Part shown: piece by piece, positions 25,720 through 33,796 of the stretch
How positions within the stretch are numbered: the stretch's first letter is position 1
Layout: every line of letters starts with the position of its first letter
NCBI GenBank assembly: GCA_000564995.1
Contig: JDFH01000015.1
Location: forward strand, 1-56,705
Direction of reading: 5' to 3'
Length of the DNA: 56,705 nucleotides
Source: Atopobium sp. ICM42b
GTDB taxonomy: Bacteria; Actinomycetota; Coriobacteriia; Coriobacteriales; Atopobiaceae
Notes under the pieces: generated by a model
What the model was told of the DNA's origin: nothing
What the model saw: only the letters and a program-made list of their open reading frames with translations
The model's database searches: none
Translations under genes and position numbers: made by a program

Positions 25720-26814
25720 ATGAAAATGCTGCGCGCAATGCGTGAGCCACTGAAGTATGTTCAGGGCAAAAATGCTTGTCTCGAGTTTGAAAAAGAGATG
25801 GGCTACATGGGAAAACGCTTCCTTTTTGTTTGCTCTAACAGCGGCTACAAAGCAACCCACGACATGATCGAGCAGAGCTTCGAGGGCAAGGGCGACTATT
25901 ACCGTCGCTACGAGGTCTTCGGTGGCATCTCTTCCAACGGCGAGATTAACCGCATGAAGGCTATCGTCGAGGAGGACAACATCGACGTAGTCGTCGCTAT
26001 CGGCGGCGGCAGCGCTGTTGACACCGCAAAGGCAACCGCATATTACGCTGGTAAGCGCATCGTTATTCTTCCTACCGTTGCAGCTACCGACGCTCCATGC
26101 ACCGGCCTCTCCGTTATTTACAACGATGACGGTTCCTTTGACAAGTACCTCTTCTACCCACAGAACCCAGATGCAGTTATGGTCGACACCCAGATCATCG
26201 CTAACGCACCTGTTTCCTTCCTGGTAGCAGGCATGGGCGACGCACTGGGCACCTACTTTGAGGGCCGCGCATCCATCCGCACCGAGTCTCCTTCCCTCGA
26301 GGGAACCGGCATTACCCGCGTTGGTATGGCAATTGCTAAGGAGTGCTACCTCACCCTTCGCGATTACGGTTCACAGGCAATTAAGGCTTGCGAGAACAAC
26401 GTTGTAACCCCAGCTCTTGAGGCTATCTGCGAGGCAACCGTCTACATGAGTGGTGTCGGCGCTGACAACGTTAACTGCGCAGCAGCTCACTCCTTCTACA
26501 ACGGCCTCACCTCTCTTGGTGGCCACAGCGCACCTCACGGCAACTGCGTTGCTTTTGGTACCCTGGTCCAGCTTGTTCTTGAGGGCGTTCCTCAGGAGGA
26601 GTTCGACGAGGTCCAGGACTTCTGCCTTGAGGTTGGTCTTCCAACTACCCTCGAGGAGGTTGGCATCACCACTGACGAGCAGATCAAGAAGATCGCTGAG
26701 GCTGCTTGCGTTCCTGGCGAGACCATCCACAACCTTGCTGGCGACGTCACTCCTGACGAGCTCTATGCAGCTATCGTTCAGGCTGACGCTATGGGCCGCG
26801 CTCTTAAGGCTTAA
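25720..26814 (+). CDS. gldA: Glycerol dehydrogenase (iron/zinc alcohol dehydrogenase family)
   Basis: 364 residues from the ATG at 25720, preceded by GGAGAGGGG. It oxidises glycerol to dihydroxyacetone with NAD. The NAD motif VVAIGGGSAVDTAKATAYY, the ILPTVAATDAPCTGLSVIY block and the metal-binding regions (MGDALGTYFEG; AHSFYNGLTSLGGHSAPHGNCVAFG) follow GldA closely. Codon use is strongly biased, suggesting good expression. It stands alone between the flavo-diiron gene (divergent) and the DXS-like gene (convergent). Upstream lies a 16-bp direct repeat. Confidence 0.92.
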   Translation: MKMLRAMREPLKYVQGKNACLEFEKEMGYMGKRFLFVCSNSGYKATHDMIEQSFEGKGDYYRRYEVFGGISSNGEINRMKAIVEEDNIDVVVAIGGGSAVDTAKATAYYAGKRIVILPTVAATDAPCTGLSVIYNDDGSFDKYLFYPQNPDAVMVDTQIIANAPVSFLVAGMGDALGTYFEGRASIRTESPSLEGTGITRVGMAIAKECYLTLRDYGSQAIKACENNVVTPALEAICEATVYMSGVGADNVNCAAAHSFYNGLTSLGGHSAPHGNCVAFGTLVQLVLEGVPQEEFDEVQDFCLEVGLPTTLEEVGITTDEQIKKIAEAACVPGETIHNLAGDVTPDELYAAIVQADAMGRALKA

Positions 26815-26852
26815 GGTTTTAGCTGAACGTCGCGTCGCGACACACGTCGACA

Positions 26853-26892
26853 AGCCGCAACAGCACATTCGCAGCCGCAACAGCACATTCGC
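26853..26892. repeat. Perfect tandem duplication of a 20-bp unit in the gldA 3' tail
   Basis: The unit beginning AGCCGCAACAGC and ending ATTCGC occurs exactly twice, 26853-26872 and 26873-26892, in a GC-rich segment between the gldA stop codon and its terminator. Confidence 0.9.
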
Positions 26893-26903
26893 TTGATACA
26901 GAA

Positions 26904-26933
26904 GAGGGACCGCAGATGCGGCCCCTCTTTTTT
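26904..26933. terminator. Bidirectional terminator between gldA and the DXS-like gene
   Basis: GAGGG-CCGC pairs with GCGG-CCCTC around AGAT, followed by six T on the plus strand. Confidence 0.85.
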
Positions 26934-26940
26934 GTTACAG

Positions 26941-27028
26941 TTTTGATGTGATGGCGAGAAGTGCGGACGATGTCGCAACGGCACACAGCACAGACGAGGC
27001 TCGCACCGAGGCAGCAGCATCGACACGC
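26941..27028. repeat. GC-rich tail downstream of the DXS-like gene
   Basis: 88 bp between the minus-strand stop codon (27029) and the terminator, with GC-rich words such as GTCGCAACGGCAC and GCTCGCACCGAGGC, no coding sense, and one GGCGAGAA copy (26953-26960). Confidence 0.45.
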
Positions 27029-28786
27029 CTACATGCCCAGCACCTGCTTGATGTCCGCAGCAATCAGCTTAGGCTCCAGATGATTTTCTCGCATAAGGTC
27101 CGCGATGTTAACGCGGTCGTAGAAAGCCTTCTTGACGCCGTAGTTCAGCACGCGTGCGGAAGAAGTTCCCAGGTAGCTGGCTATATTTTGTCCCCAGCCA
27201 CCCTCGATGATGCCGTCCTCAATGGTCACGATGACGTCGTGGTCTTTTACCAGGTTGTCGAGCAGATTCTGATCAACGCCCGAGGCAAAGTATGGCTTGA
27301 CCAGCGTAGCTTCAATTCCCAAGGTGGAGCTGAGGGCTTCAACGGTTTTCTCGCCAAGGTCGTAGAAATCGCCCAGGGCAAGAACGGCCACCTTGGAGCC
27401 CTGGCGCGTGACCTCGTAGGTGTTGAGGTCGTCGAAGTTTGCGCGGACGGGTCCCTCGGCGTGGACCACGGGACCGGAAGGAATTGCGATGTAGACAGGG
27501 TGTTTGTCCTGTTCAAGCGCCCAGTCGAGCATGGCAACGTACTCCTCGGCGTTGGACGGCGCGAGGTACACCATGTTAGGGATGTTTGCGATCATGGAAA
27601 TGCTGCTGAGGCCCTGGTGGGTGGCGGCCATCAATCCCCTAATGGAGCCGGAGCCCACGATAACCGCAGGATTCTGGTTGAGCGCCAGGTCCTGGGTCAG
27701 CTGGTCGTAGGTGCGCTGGATGAAGGTTGCGCTTGAGCCCCAAACCACGTGCGCGCCGGCGTGAGCTGCGCCGGAAGCCATTGCAACTGCAGTTTCTTCA
27801 GCGATGCCCACGTCAAGGTAGTGCTTACCTAGCTCTTCTCGACGTTCCTGCGTAAGGCCGAGAAGACCAGGAACAGCCGACATGAGCACCAGAAACTTAG
27901 GATCAGTCTTTGCGCGCTTGAGCGCATACTCTGCGAAGATGCTGGCGTACGACTCGGAGGAACCGGATGCAGGGCTCTGACCAGTCTGGATGTCAAACGG
28001 CATGTGCCAGTGCCACTTCTCCTTGTTTGCCTCCGCAGGAGCGTAGCCCTTGCCTTTGAGCGTATTGATGTGGACCACGACCGGATGAGTTGAGTCTTTT
28101 ACCTGCTCAAATGCGGCGATAAGAGCCTCGATGTCGTTGCCGTCATTGACATACAGGTAGTCCAGGCCCATCGATTTGAAGAGGTTATTCTCGGCAGCTC
28201 CGTTGGTACGGCGCAGCTCAGCAAACTGGTCGTACATGCCACCGTGGTTCTCGGCGATGGACATCTGATTGTCATTGAAGACGATGATAAAGTTGCTGTT
28301 CAGCTCGCCGGCAACGTTCAAGCCCTCGAGCGCCTCGCCGCCAGACATGGAGCCGTCGCCGATAACGGCGATGATGTTCTCCTTGCCGCCCATAATGTCT
28401 CGAGCCTTTGCCAGGCCAAGCGCCAAGCTGATGGACGTGGAAGTGTGGCCGATTTTGAAGAGGTCATGCGGGGTCTCGGCGGGATCGGTGTAAGGAGACA
28501 CCGAGTCGTAGAGCGCGGGATCCATGTATGCCTGCTTGCGGCCGGTGAGCATCTTGTGCGGATACGTCTGGTGCGAGACGTCGTAAACGATATGGTCAAC
28601 AGGCGAGTTGAACACAGTGTGGAGCGCAATTGTTGCCTCGACGATGCCAAAGTTTGGACCAAAGTGGCCGCCATGCTTTGACTCCATGACCAGCAGATTG
28701 TCGCGAATCTCCTGCGCAAGCACCACGCGAGCCTCCGCGTCCAGCTTTTTTACGTCTTCCGGTCCATTGATTTGCTCTATATACAT
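27029..28786 (-). CDS. DXS-like transketolase-family enzyme
   Basis: 585 residues, shorter than typical 1-deoxyxylulose-5-phosphate synthase (620-640). Thiamine-diphosphate motifs are intact: KHGGHFGPNFGIVEATIALH, GDGSMSGGEALEGLN with a downstream Asn-Asp-Asn, and the C-terminal transketolase domains. The segment that in DXS carries Asp-Arg-Ala-Gly, with the arginine binding glyceraldehyde-3-phosphate, reads VGSGSIRGLMAATHQG instead. This could be the cell's DXS or, more likely, one of the short DXS-like paralogues of unknown product found in Gram-positive bacteria. Start at 28786 with GAAAGG. One octamer copy at 27348. Confidence 0.8.
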   Translation of the reverse strand: MYIEQINGPEDVKKLDAEARVVLAQEIRDNLLVMESKHGGHFGPNFGIVEATIALHTVFNSPVDHIVYDVSHQTYPHKMLTGRKQAYMDPALYDSVSPYTDPAETPHDLFKIGHTSTSISLALGLAKARDIMGGKENIIAVIGDGSMSGGEALEGLNVAGELNSNFIIVFNDNQMSIAENHGGMYDQFAELRRTNGAAENNLFKSMGLDYLYVNDGNDIEALIAAFEQVKDSTHPVVVHINTLKGKGYAPAEANKEKWHWHMPFDIQTGQSPASGSSESYASIFAEYALKRAKTDPKFLVLMSAVPGLLGLTQERREELGKHYLDVGIAEETAVAMASGAAHAGAHVVWGSSATFIQRTYDQLTQDLALNQNPAVIVGSGSIRGLMAATHQGLSSISMIANIPNMVYLAPSNAEEYVAMLDWALEQDKHPVYIAIPSGPVVHAEGPVRANFDDLNTYEVTRQGSKVAVLALGDFYDLGEKTVEALSSTLGIEATLVKPYFASGVDQNLLDNLVKDHDVIVTIEDGIIEGGWGQNIASYLGTSSARVLNYGVKKAFYDRVNIADLMRENHLEPKLIAADIKQVLGM

Positions 28787-28984
28787 GTGCGGCCTTTCTT
28801 GGATTTAAGCTACCATCACGAATAACATCGCCATCTCAACGCTGTTTGTCTGAAATACGTACCCAGATAGCCGCCGCGCAATACCGACAGGCAAGAAAAT
28901 AAGCCACATGAGCAAGTGAGTGCTAAAAGCTTACGCCCACGATCAACCATACCGTACGGGCAACATCATTAGTTGCTTGTACTG

Positions 28985-29162
28985 TTTTGATGATGGATGA
29001 TGATGGTTGAAGATGGCTGAAGATGACTGAACACACCTATGTCGGATAATCTGTCAAAAAGACGTATACATGACGCTTAAAACACCTGAAACGTGCAGAA
29101 TATCGTCATTAGGTGTGTAATAAACCCGTAATTGAGCAGAATATCTGACATAGGTGTGTTCC
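28985..29162. repeat. Intergenic repeat block with unit CAGAATATC..CATAGGTGTGT
   Basis: A triplet-like stretch (GATGATGG, GAAGATGGCTGAAGATG) at 28990-29030 leads into an inverted copy (29031-29053) and two direct copies (29096-29118 and 29137-29159) of a roughly 23-bp unit; outer copies pair as a large inverted repeat. The 28787-29450 gap is otherwise AT-rich with no gene that I can support. Confidence 0.65.
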
Positions 29163-29410
29163 TTAGGTGCGGAATTTACCGATAGTTAAATTATTTATAC
29201 CTTTCTATTCATTTTCCAGCATATTAAATGAAATTTATGCATAAAAATGTATATCAGGTATTAAGGCTCTCTAAATGTCAGACATTGAGCCCAGTTATCC
29301 GGTTATCTTGATTAAGCGCTTAACGATTCTTCAGCGAGGCTTAACAAAGCTACGAAATTTTGTGCGCAAAGCCTAAAAAACCAACGCTAGACGCATTGCA
29401 CCAGCGTAAA

Positions 29411-29443
29411 AGAACCCTCGCACCTGAAAGATGCGAGGGTTCT
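29411..29443 (-). terminator. Intrinsic terminator after the EF-G2 gene
   Basis: AGAACCCTCGCA (29411-29422) pairs perfectly with TGCGAGGGTTCT (29432-29443). On the minus strand a T-run follows. It lies 157 bp from the stop codon, separated by a GC-rich tail. Confidence 0.85.
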
Positions 29444-29474
29444 TGCTTGAAACTCGTTATTTACCTACGACCTT

Positions 29475-29613
29475 GCGCTCGCCGGCCGCGACTCCGTGCT
29501 GTGTTCGCAGCGCCTGCCATGCTCGCAGCGTCAGTGTGCCCGCAACGGTGCCGCGTTCGCAGCGCCTTCCGCGCTCGCAGTGTGCGTCTGACCTGTGGGC
29601 TAGCGCTCGCCGG
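29475..29613. repeat. GC-rich element flanked by an 11-bp direct repeat at the EF-G2 3' end
   Basis: GCGCTCGCCGG occurs at 29475-29485 and again at 29603-29613. Between them lie about 117 bp built of G(T/C)TCGCAG(C/T)G units (four copies). The left flank still reads, in minus-strand frame, VAAGERKVVGK and a stop, which looks like the displaced natural C-terminus of the gene. Confidence 0.6.
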
Positions 29614-31675
29614 CGGCGCGACGCTCGGCGTACTCGGCAGCAAGACGAGCCTGAATGTCGTGTGGCACCTGCTCGTATCCTGCCAGCTCAACGGTATACT
29701 CGCCCGTTCCGCGCGAGAGGGACCTCAGCCTTGTAGCGTAATCGGTAACCTCGGCGTATGGGATTGTCGCCTTAATGGTAGTTTCACCAGCGGAAACACC
29801 GGTGCCGGAAGACATTCCCTCAACGCGACCGCGGGAAGCGGAGACGTCGCCCATGACGGAGCCTGCGTAACTGTCTGGAACGGTGATCTCCAGGTGAGCC
29901 ATAGGCTCCAAGAGAACTGGTTCTGCCTGGTCAACAGCCTTCTGGAAACCAATGCGAGCAGCGGTCTTGAATGCCATCTCATTGGAGTCAACAGGATGGT
30001 AAGAGCCCTCGTAGACAGCAACCTTAACGTCAATCATAGGATAACCAGCCAAAACGCCTTCGCGCATGGTCTCCTGAACGCCCTTGTCAATTGCAGGGAT
30101 AAAGCCGCGAGGAATGTGGCCGCCCACAATCTCGTCGACAAACTCGTAGCCTGCGTCTGGGTTTGGCTCAATACGCAGCCAGCAGTCGCCGTACTGGCCG
30201 GAGCCGCCGGTCTGCTTCTTGTGCCTACCCTGAGCGCTTGCGACTCGACGGATCGTCTCGCGATATGGGATGCGAAGCGCAACTTTATGTGCGGAAACGC
30301 CGGCTCGCTGCTCAAGACGCTCGAGAAGAACGGCTACTTGTGCCTCGCCGATTGCAGAAACAATGGTCTGGCCGGTATCCTCGTCGCGCTCAACCTTGAG
30401 GGTTGGATCGGCGTCGGCGGCCTTCTCCAGGAACGCGAACAGCTTGCCCTCGGTACCGCGCTCATCAGGCTCAATGGCCGTGCGGTACAGGGAGTTGGGG
30501 AACCTGAACGCGGCAGCCTCAACCTTGCCGGTAACGGAAAGCGTGTCGCCCGTCATGGCCTCGAGCTTTGGAACTACCACGATGTCGCCGGCTGCGGCGG
30601 TGCTGACGTCAGCCGTGTCTTTGCCGCACATACGATACAGGTGAGAAAGGCGCTCGGGCTTGCGGGTGCGAGCGTTGATAAGCTCGGCACCTGCAGAAAC
30701 AGTACCCGCAAGCACCTTCACAAAGGTAAGCTTGCCGTTCTGTGGATCCTGCAGCGACTTGAAGGCAAACGCAACAGGGCGCTCGTCATCAGGTGAAATA
30801 TCAAGCTGCTCACCGTTGACCAACGGAATGCGACCAAAGTCGGACATAGTTGGGAACCAGCCATCAATGGCGTCAAGCAGGGAGATGACGCCCTCTTCAC
30901 GGACGCAAGAGCCCGAGAAGACAGGAACAAAAATGCGCTCCATAAGGGCCTTACCCAGCAGGCCTTCAAGCTCTTCCTGGGTAATCTCTCCGCCCTCAAG
31001 GTAGCGCATCATCAGCTCATCGTCTGCCTCAACAACTAGCTCGGTCAGGGCAGCGCGGGCAGCTTCTGCCTCTGCTTGGAACTCGGCAGGAATATCGGTT
31101 ACCTCAGGCTTGCCGTCTACCAGCTTGCGCGCCTTCTGATGGACAACGTCAATGATGCCGGAGAACGCCTCGCCAGAACCCATTGGAATGGTCACTGCAC
31201 CAAGCGAGGAGCCAAAACGATCCTGGAGCATAGCCATTGCGGTCTCGTAGTCTGCATCAGGGCGGTCCAAGCGGTTGATGAACAGCGCGCGGCAGAGAGA
31301 CAGGTCCTCGGCGGCAAACCAAAGCCTGGTGGTGATAGTGCCAGGTCCACTAGCTGCATCAACGACAAACAGCGCAGTCTCAACAGCGCTCATTGCCGAA
31401 TAGGCGTCACCTACAAAGTCAGGATAGCACGGTGCGTCAAGCACGTTAATGCGTGTATTTTCCCAGGTAATTGGTGCGATAGTAGTAGAGATAGAGAATC
31501 CGCGCTCTGACTCTTGTGAATCGTAATCAAGCGTGGGCTTTGTGCCTGCGTGGCCGCCTAAACGAGTGGTTGCACCCGTCAGATGCAGCATTGCCTCGGC
31601 AAGCATGGTTTTGCCCACGCCACCTTGGCCCACCAGGACCACATTCTTTACCTTAGAAACATTTTTTTCGGCCAT
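29600..31675 (-). CDS. Elongation factor G-like GTPase (EF-G2 type)
   Basis: 691 residues with EF-G domain order I to V. The GTPase motifs depart from true EF-G: G1 is GQGGVGKTMLAEAM, G3 is DAPCYPDFVG (Asp-Thr-Pro-Gly normally), and G4 is INRLDRPD. Domain IV-V segments such as GRHKKQTGGSGQYGDCWLRIEP and MGDVSASRGRVEGMSSG are clear. Such EF-G2 proteins occur in Actinobacteria; those studied lack ordinary ribosome-dependent translocation activity and their role is unclear. GAGGAGG precedes the ATG. The C-terminus ends RRAAGER, apparently cut short by a GC-rich insertion. Confidence 0.88.
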   Translation of the reverse strand: MAEKNVSKVKNVVLVGQGGVGKTMLAEAMLHLTGATTRLGGHAGTKPTLDYDSQESERGFSISTTIAPITWENTRINVLDAPCYPDFVGDAYSAMSAVETALFVVDAASGPGTITTRLWFAAEDLSLCRALFINRLDRPDADYETAMAMLQDRFGSSLGAVTIPMGSGEAFSGIIDVVHQKARKLVDGKPEVTDIPAEFQAEAEAARAALTELVVEADDELMMRYLEGGEITQEELEGLLGKALMERIFVPVFSGSCVREEGVISLLDAIDGWFPTMSDFGRIPLVNGEQLDISPDDERPVAFAFKSLQDPQNGKLTFVKVLAGTVSAGAELINARTRKPERLSHLYRMCGKDTADVSTAAAGDIVVVPKLEAMTGDTLSVTGKVEAAAFRFPNSLYRTAIEPDERGTEGKLFAFLEKAADADPTLKVERDEDTGQTIVSAIGEAQVAVLLERLEQRAGVSAHKVALRIPYRETIRRVASAQGRHKKQTGGSGQYGDCWLRIEPNPDAGYEFVDEIVGGHIPRGFIPAIDKGVQETMREGVLAGYPMIDVKVAVYEGSYHPVDSNEMAFKTAARIGFQKAVDQAEPVLLEPMAHLEITVPDSYAGSVMGDVSASRGRVEGMSSGTGVSAGETTIKATIPYAEVTDYATRLRSLSRGTGEYTVELAGYEQVPHDIQARLAAEYAERRAAGER

Positions 31676-31816
31676 GATGCCTCCTCTGACTGCGGCAAGC
31701 AGCCGAGAAGGTCAGCCGATAGTACGCGCCCGAGTCTAACGCGATATGCCTCGGCCCTTCCTGCTACTTACCGAACAAGAAAACCTCTAGCCACCCTACC
31801 GTACCGCAAAGCGTAA

Positions 31817-31860
31817 AAAGAGACACCCACCATTCGATAAACGACATGTGGTGGGTGCCT
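31817..31860 (-). terminator. Intrinsic terminator after the ABC exporter operon
   Basis: CACCCACCA (31824-31832) pairs with TGGTGGGTG (31849-31857); on the minus strand the stem is followed by CTCTTTTTACG. It lies about 90 bp past the permease stop. Confidence 0.75.
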
Positions 31861-31949
31861 CAAAGTTTCTTCTCGACAGAAGAATTTGAACTGTTACCGC
31901 AGGTAAATGACGCGAAATTTTGCCATATCACCCGCGTGCATCACAAAAG

Positions 31950-33794
31950 TTAGATTCTAACTCCTCGGTGAACGGTGTTGTTAAAGATCAGGTAGCCGAT
32001 AATCGCGTTCACCAGCGACAGCGTGACAAAGATAATGTTGGGAAGTGTCTCGTTGACCACGCCTGCTGAAGAGCTGAACGAGTCCATAACCGGGATAATC
32101 ATCATCATGAACGTTCCGCCGATAACAAACATGGAGCCCAGCGTACCCACAAGAGAAGAAACGGTGACCGAAAGGCTTCTCTTGGTGATATCGACAACGG
32201 AAGTCCAATCAAAGTTTGGTCGGCGAATATCAATGGCCAGGCCCACGTTAGACACCAGAAACACAATGCAGAGTGGCAGAATAACGTTTCTCAACGCCGT
32301 TTCAAGGGTGATGTGACCTGGGATCAGGAAGAAAATCTGGGTCAGCACGCTGAAGATGAACACGTAGATCATGTTAACGGCAATCTTTGCGCCAAAAATC
32401 TGCTTTGGAGATACAGGCATAGTCGCCATCAGCCAGTTTGAGCGGCCTTCCAGCGAGTACGAAATGGCGGCGGAGTTGGCGGCGCAGAACATCGAGGTGC
32501 CAAACCAGGTGGTTATCATGCCAAGGATGGTTCTTGCCAGAGGTAGATAGCGCGGGACCTCGGACGCAGGAACAAAATAGGCCACGATAGACGACGTGCT
32601 AAAGAACATAGAAATAAAGGCGAGAATAACCATCAGCAAGCAGCCAAAAAGCATGTTTATAAAGACTGCTGGATAGCCCGTGATGGTCTGAATTTCTTTT
32701 CTGATCAGGGCAACAAATGGCGTCGCAGACTTGGTGGAAATCTGTTTAGTGGTGAACTTCTTCTGGACCTTGTCCTCGCTTACCAGCGCATTAATGCGGT
32801 CGTTGAAGCGAGAAATAATTGCCACGATTGCCGCAGGAGCTCCAACAGAGACCAGCGCAAACAGCAAGAAGCTAACAAGGGAACCAGAATTAAAGAAATC
32901 CGCAATCCACAGTGATGGAAGATAAACTACGCCAACTGAACTTGCAACGTTAAAGACGGTATCACGGAAGTTATCCACCACACCTGGGACAAACTTGTCC
33001 GCGTTGAAAGATACCGTAAAGATAAAGAACAGATACGCGACCATAAAGAAAAGGCCAAAAACGCCGCCAATGACCATTCCCAAGTTCTTAAAGTGCAGTT
33101 TTGCAGCAAGGGCTGCAACCGCAAAAGCCAAGAGAATTGCAGCAGAAACTGCAAGGTTAGGTCCAAGAAGAAGCGCAAACAAAGCGCCAATCAAACGTGG
33201 AAGCGTGACTGCCTCAAAGCTAAAGTAAGCCAAAAAGACTGGCAGCATAATGGTGATAGACCAGATACCCTCTGCAGCATAAAGAGCAGCTACGCGAGAA
33301 TAGATAATGGTGCTCTTTTTGATTGGCAACGACATGATAAAGTCGTAATCCTTGTACGCAAAAAGCACGCCATTGGCCTTTACAAATGTCAAAATAACAC
33401 CAGGTAGAGCACCAGCTAGAATTCCTGCGAGAGGCAGCAGCCTTGTGAAGCCGGCAATGGCTAACGTTGTTGAAACGCCGTAGATGTAGACCATCATAAA
33501 GAGTGCGCCAACAACTGCAAAAACGCCACCGACAATAGGCAGAGCATTTGCGCCAACTTTTCTCTCAAAATTCTTTCGAGCACCTATAACCTGCGTAGTC
33601 CAAATCATGGTGATCTGAACCTTAAGCAGCATCCAGAACACTTTGAGGTCAGAAGGCAGTTTGAGCTCGGAGCGATCAAGAACAGGAACCTGACCAGCGC
33701 TTACTTGAGCTGGAATAAAGACATCTCCTGAAAGTTGCAGGTTCTGCTCAGGCACATCAGGGCGCTGAGGAGCCTGTGGAACGTTATTTGCCAT
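31950..33794 (-). CDS. ABC-2-type exporter permease
   Basis: 614 residues with about 12-14 hydrophobic helices in two halves. A soluble proline-rich N-terminus (about 50 residues, NVPQAPQRPDVPEQN) precedes the first half; a long cytoplasmic loop (about 325-365, SRFNDRINALVSEDKVQKKF) separates the halves. The layout matches large ABC exporter permeases of Gram-positive bacteria adjacent to a single ATPase. It starts 3 nt from the end of the ATPase gene, so the two are co-translated. Substrate unknown. One GGCGAGAA copy at 32619. Confidence 0.82.
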   Translation of the reverse strand: MANNVPQAPQRPDVPEQNLQLSGDVFIPAQVSAGQVPVLDRSELKLPSDLKVFWMLLKVQITMIWTTQVIGARKNFERKVGANALPIVGGVFAVVGALFMMVYIYGVSTTLAIAGFTRLLPLAGILAGALPGVILTFVKANGVLFAYKDYDFIMSLPIKKSTIIYSRVAALYAAEGIWSITIMLPVFLAYFSFEAVTLPRLIGALFALLLGPNLAVSAAILLAFAVAALAAKLHFKNLGMVIGGVFGLFFMVAYLFFIFTVSFNADKFVPGVVDNFRDTVFNVASSVGVVYLPSLWIADFFNSGSLVSFLLFALVSVGAPAAIVAIISRFNDRINALVSEDKVQKKFTTKQISTKSATPFVALIRKEIQTITGYPAVFINMLFGCLLMVILAFISMFFSTSSIVAYFVPASEVPRYLPLARTILGMITTWFGTSMFCAANSAAISYSLEGRSNWLMATMPVSPKQIFGAKIAVNMIYVFIFSVLTQIFFLIPGHITLETALRNVILPLCIVFLVSNVGLAIDIRRPNFDWTSVVDITKRSLSVTVSSLVGTLGSMFVIGGTFMMMIIPVMDSFSSSAGVVNETLPNIIFVTLSLVNAIIGYLIFNNTVHRGVRI

Positions 33795-33796
33795 GA

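Noticed and set aside
29360..30796. A 478-codon plus-strand frame opposite EF-G2
   Set aside because: It is antisense to a clear EF-G-like gene, crosses its terminator and the GC-rich tail, and has no recognisable domain.
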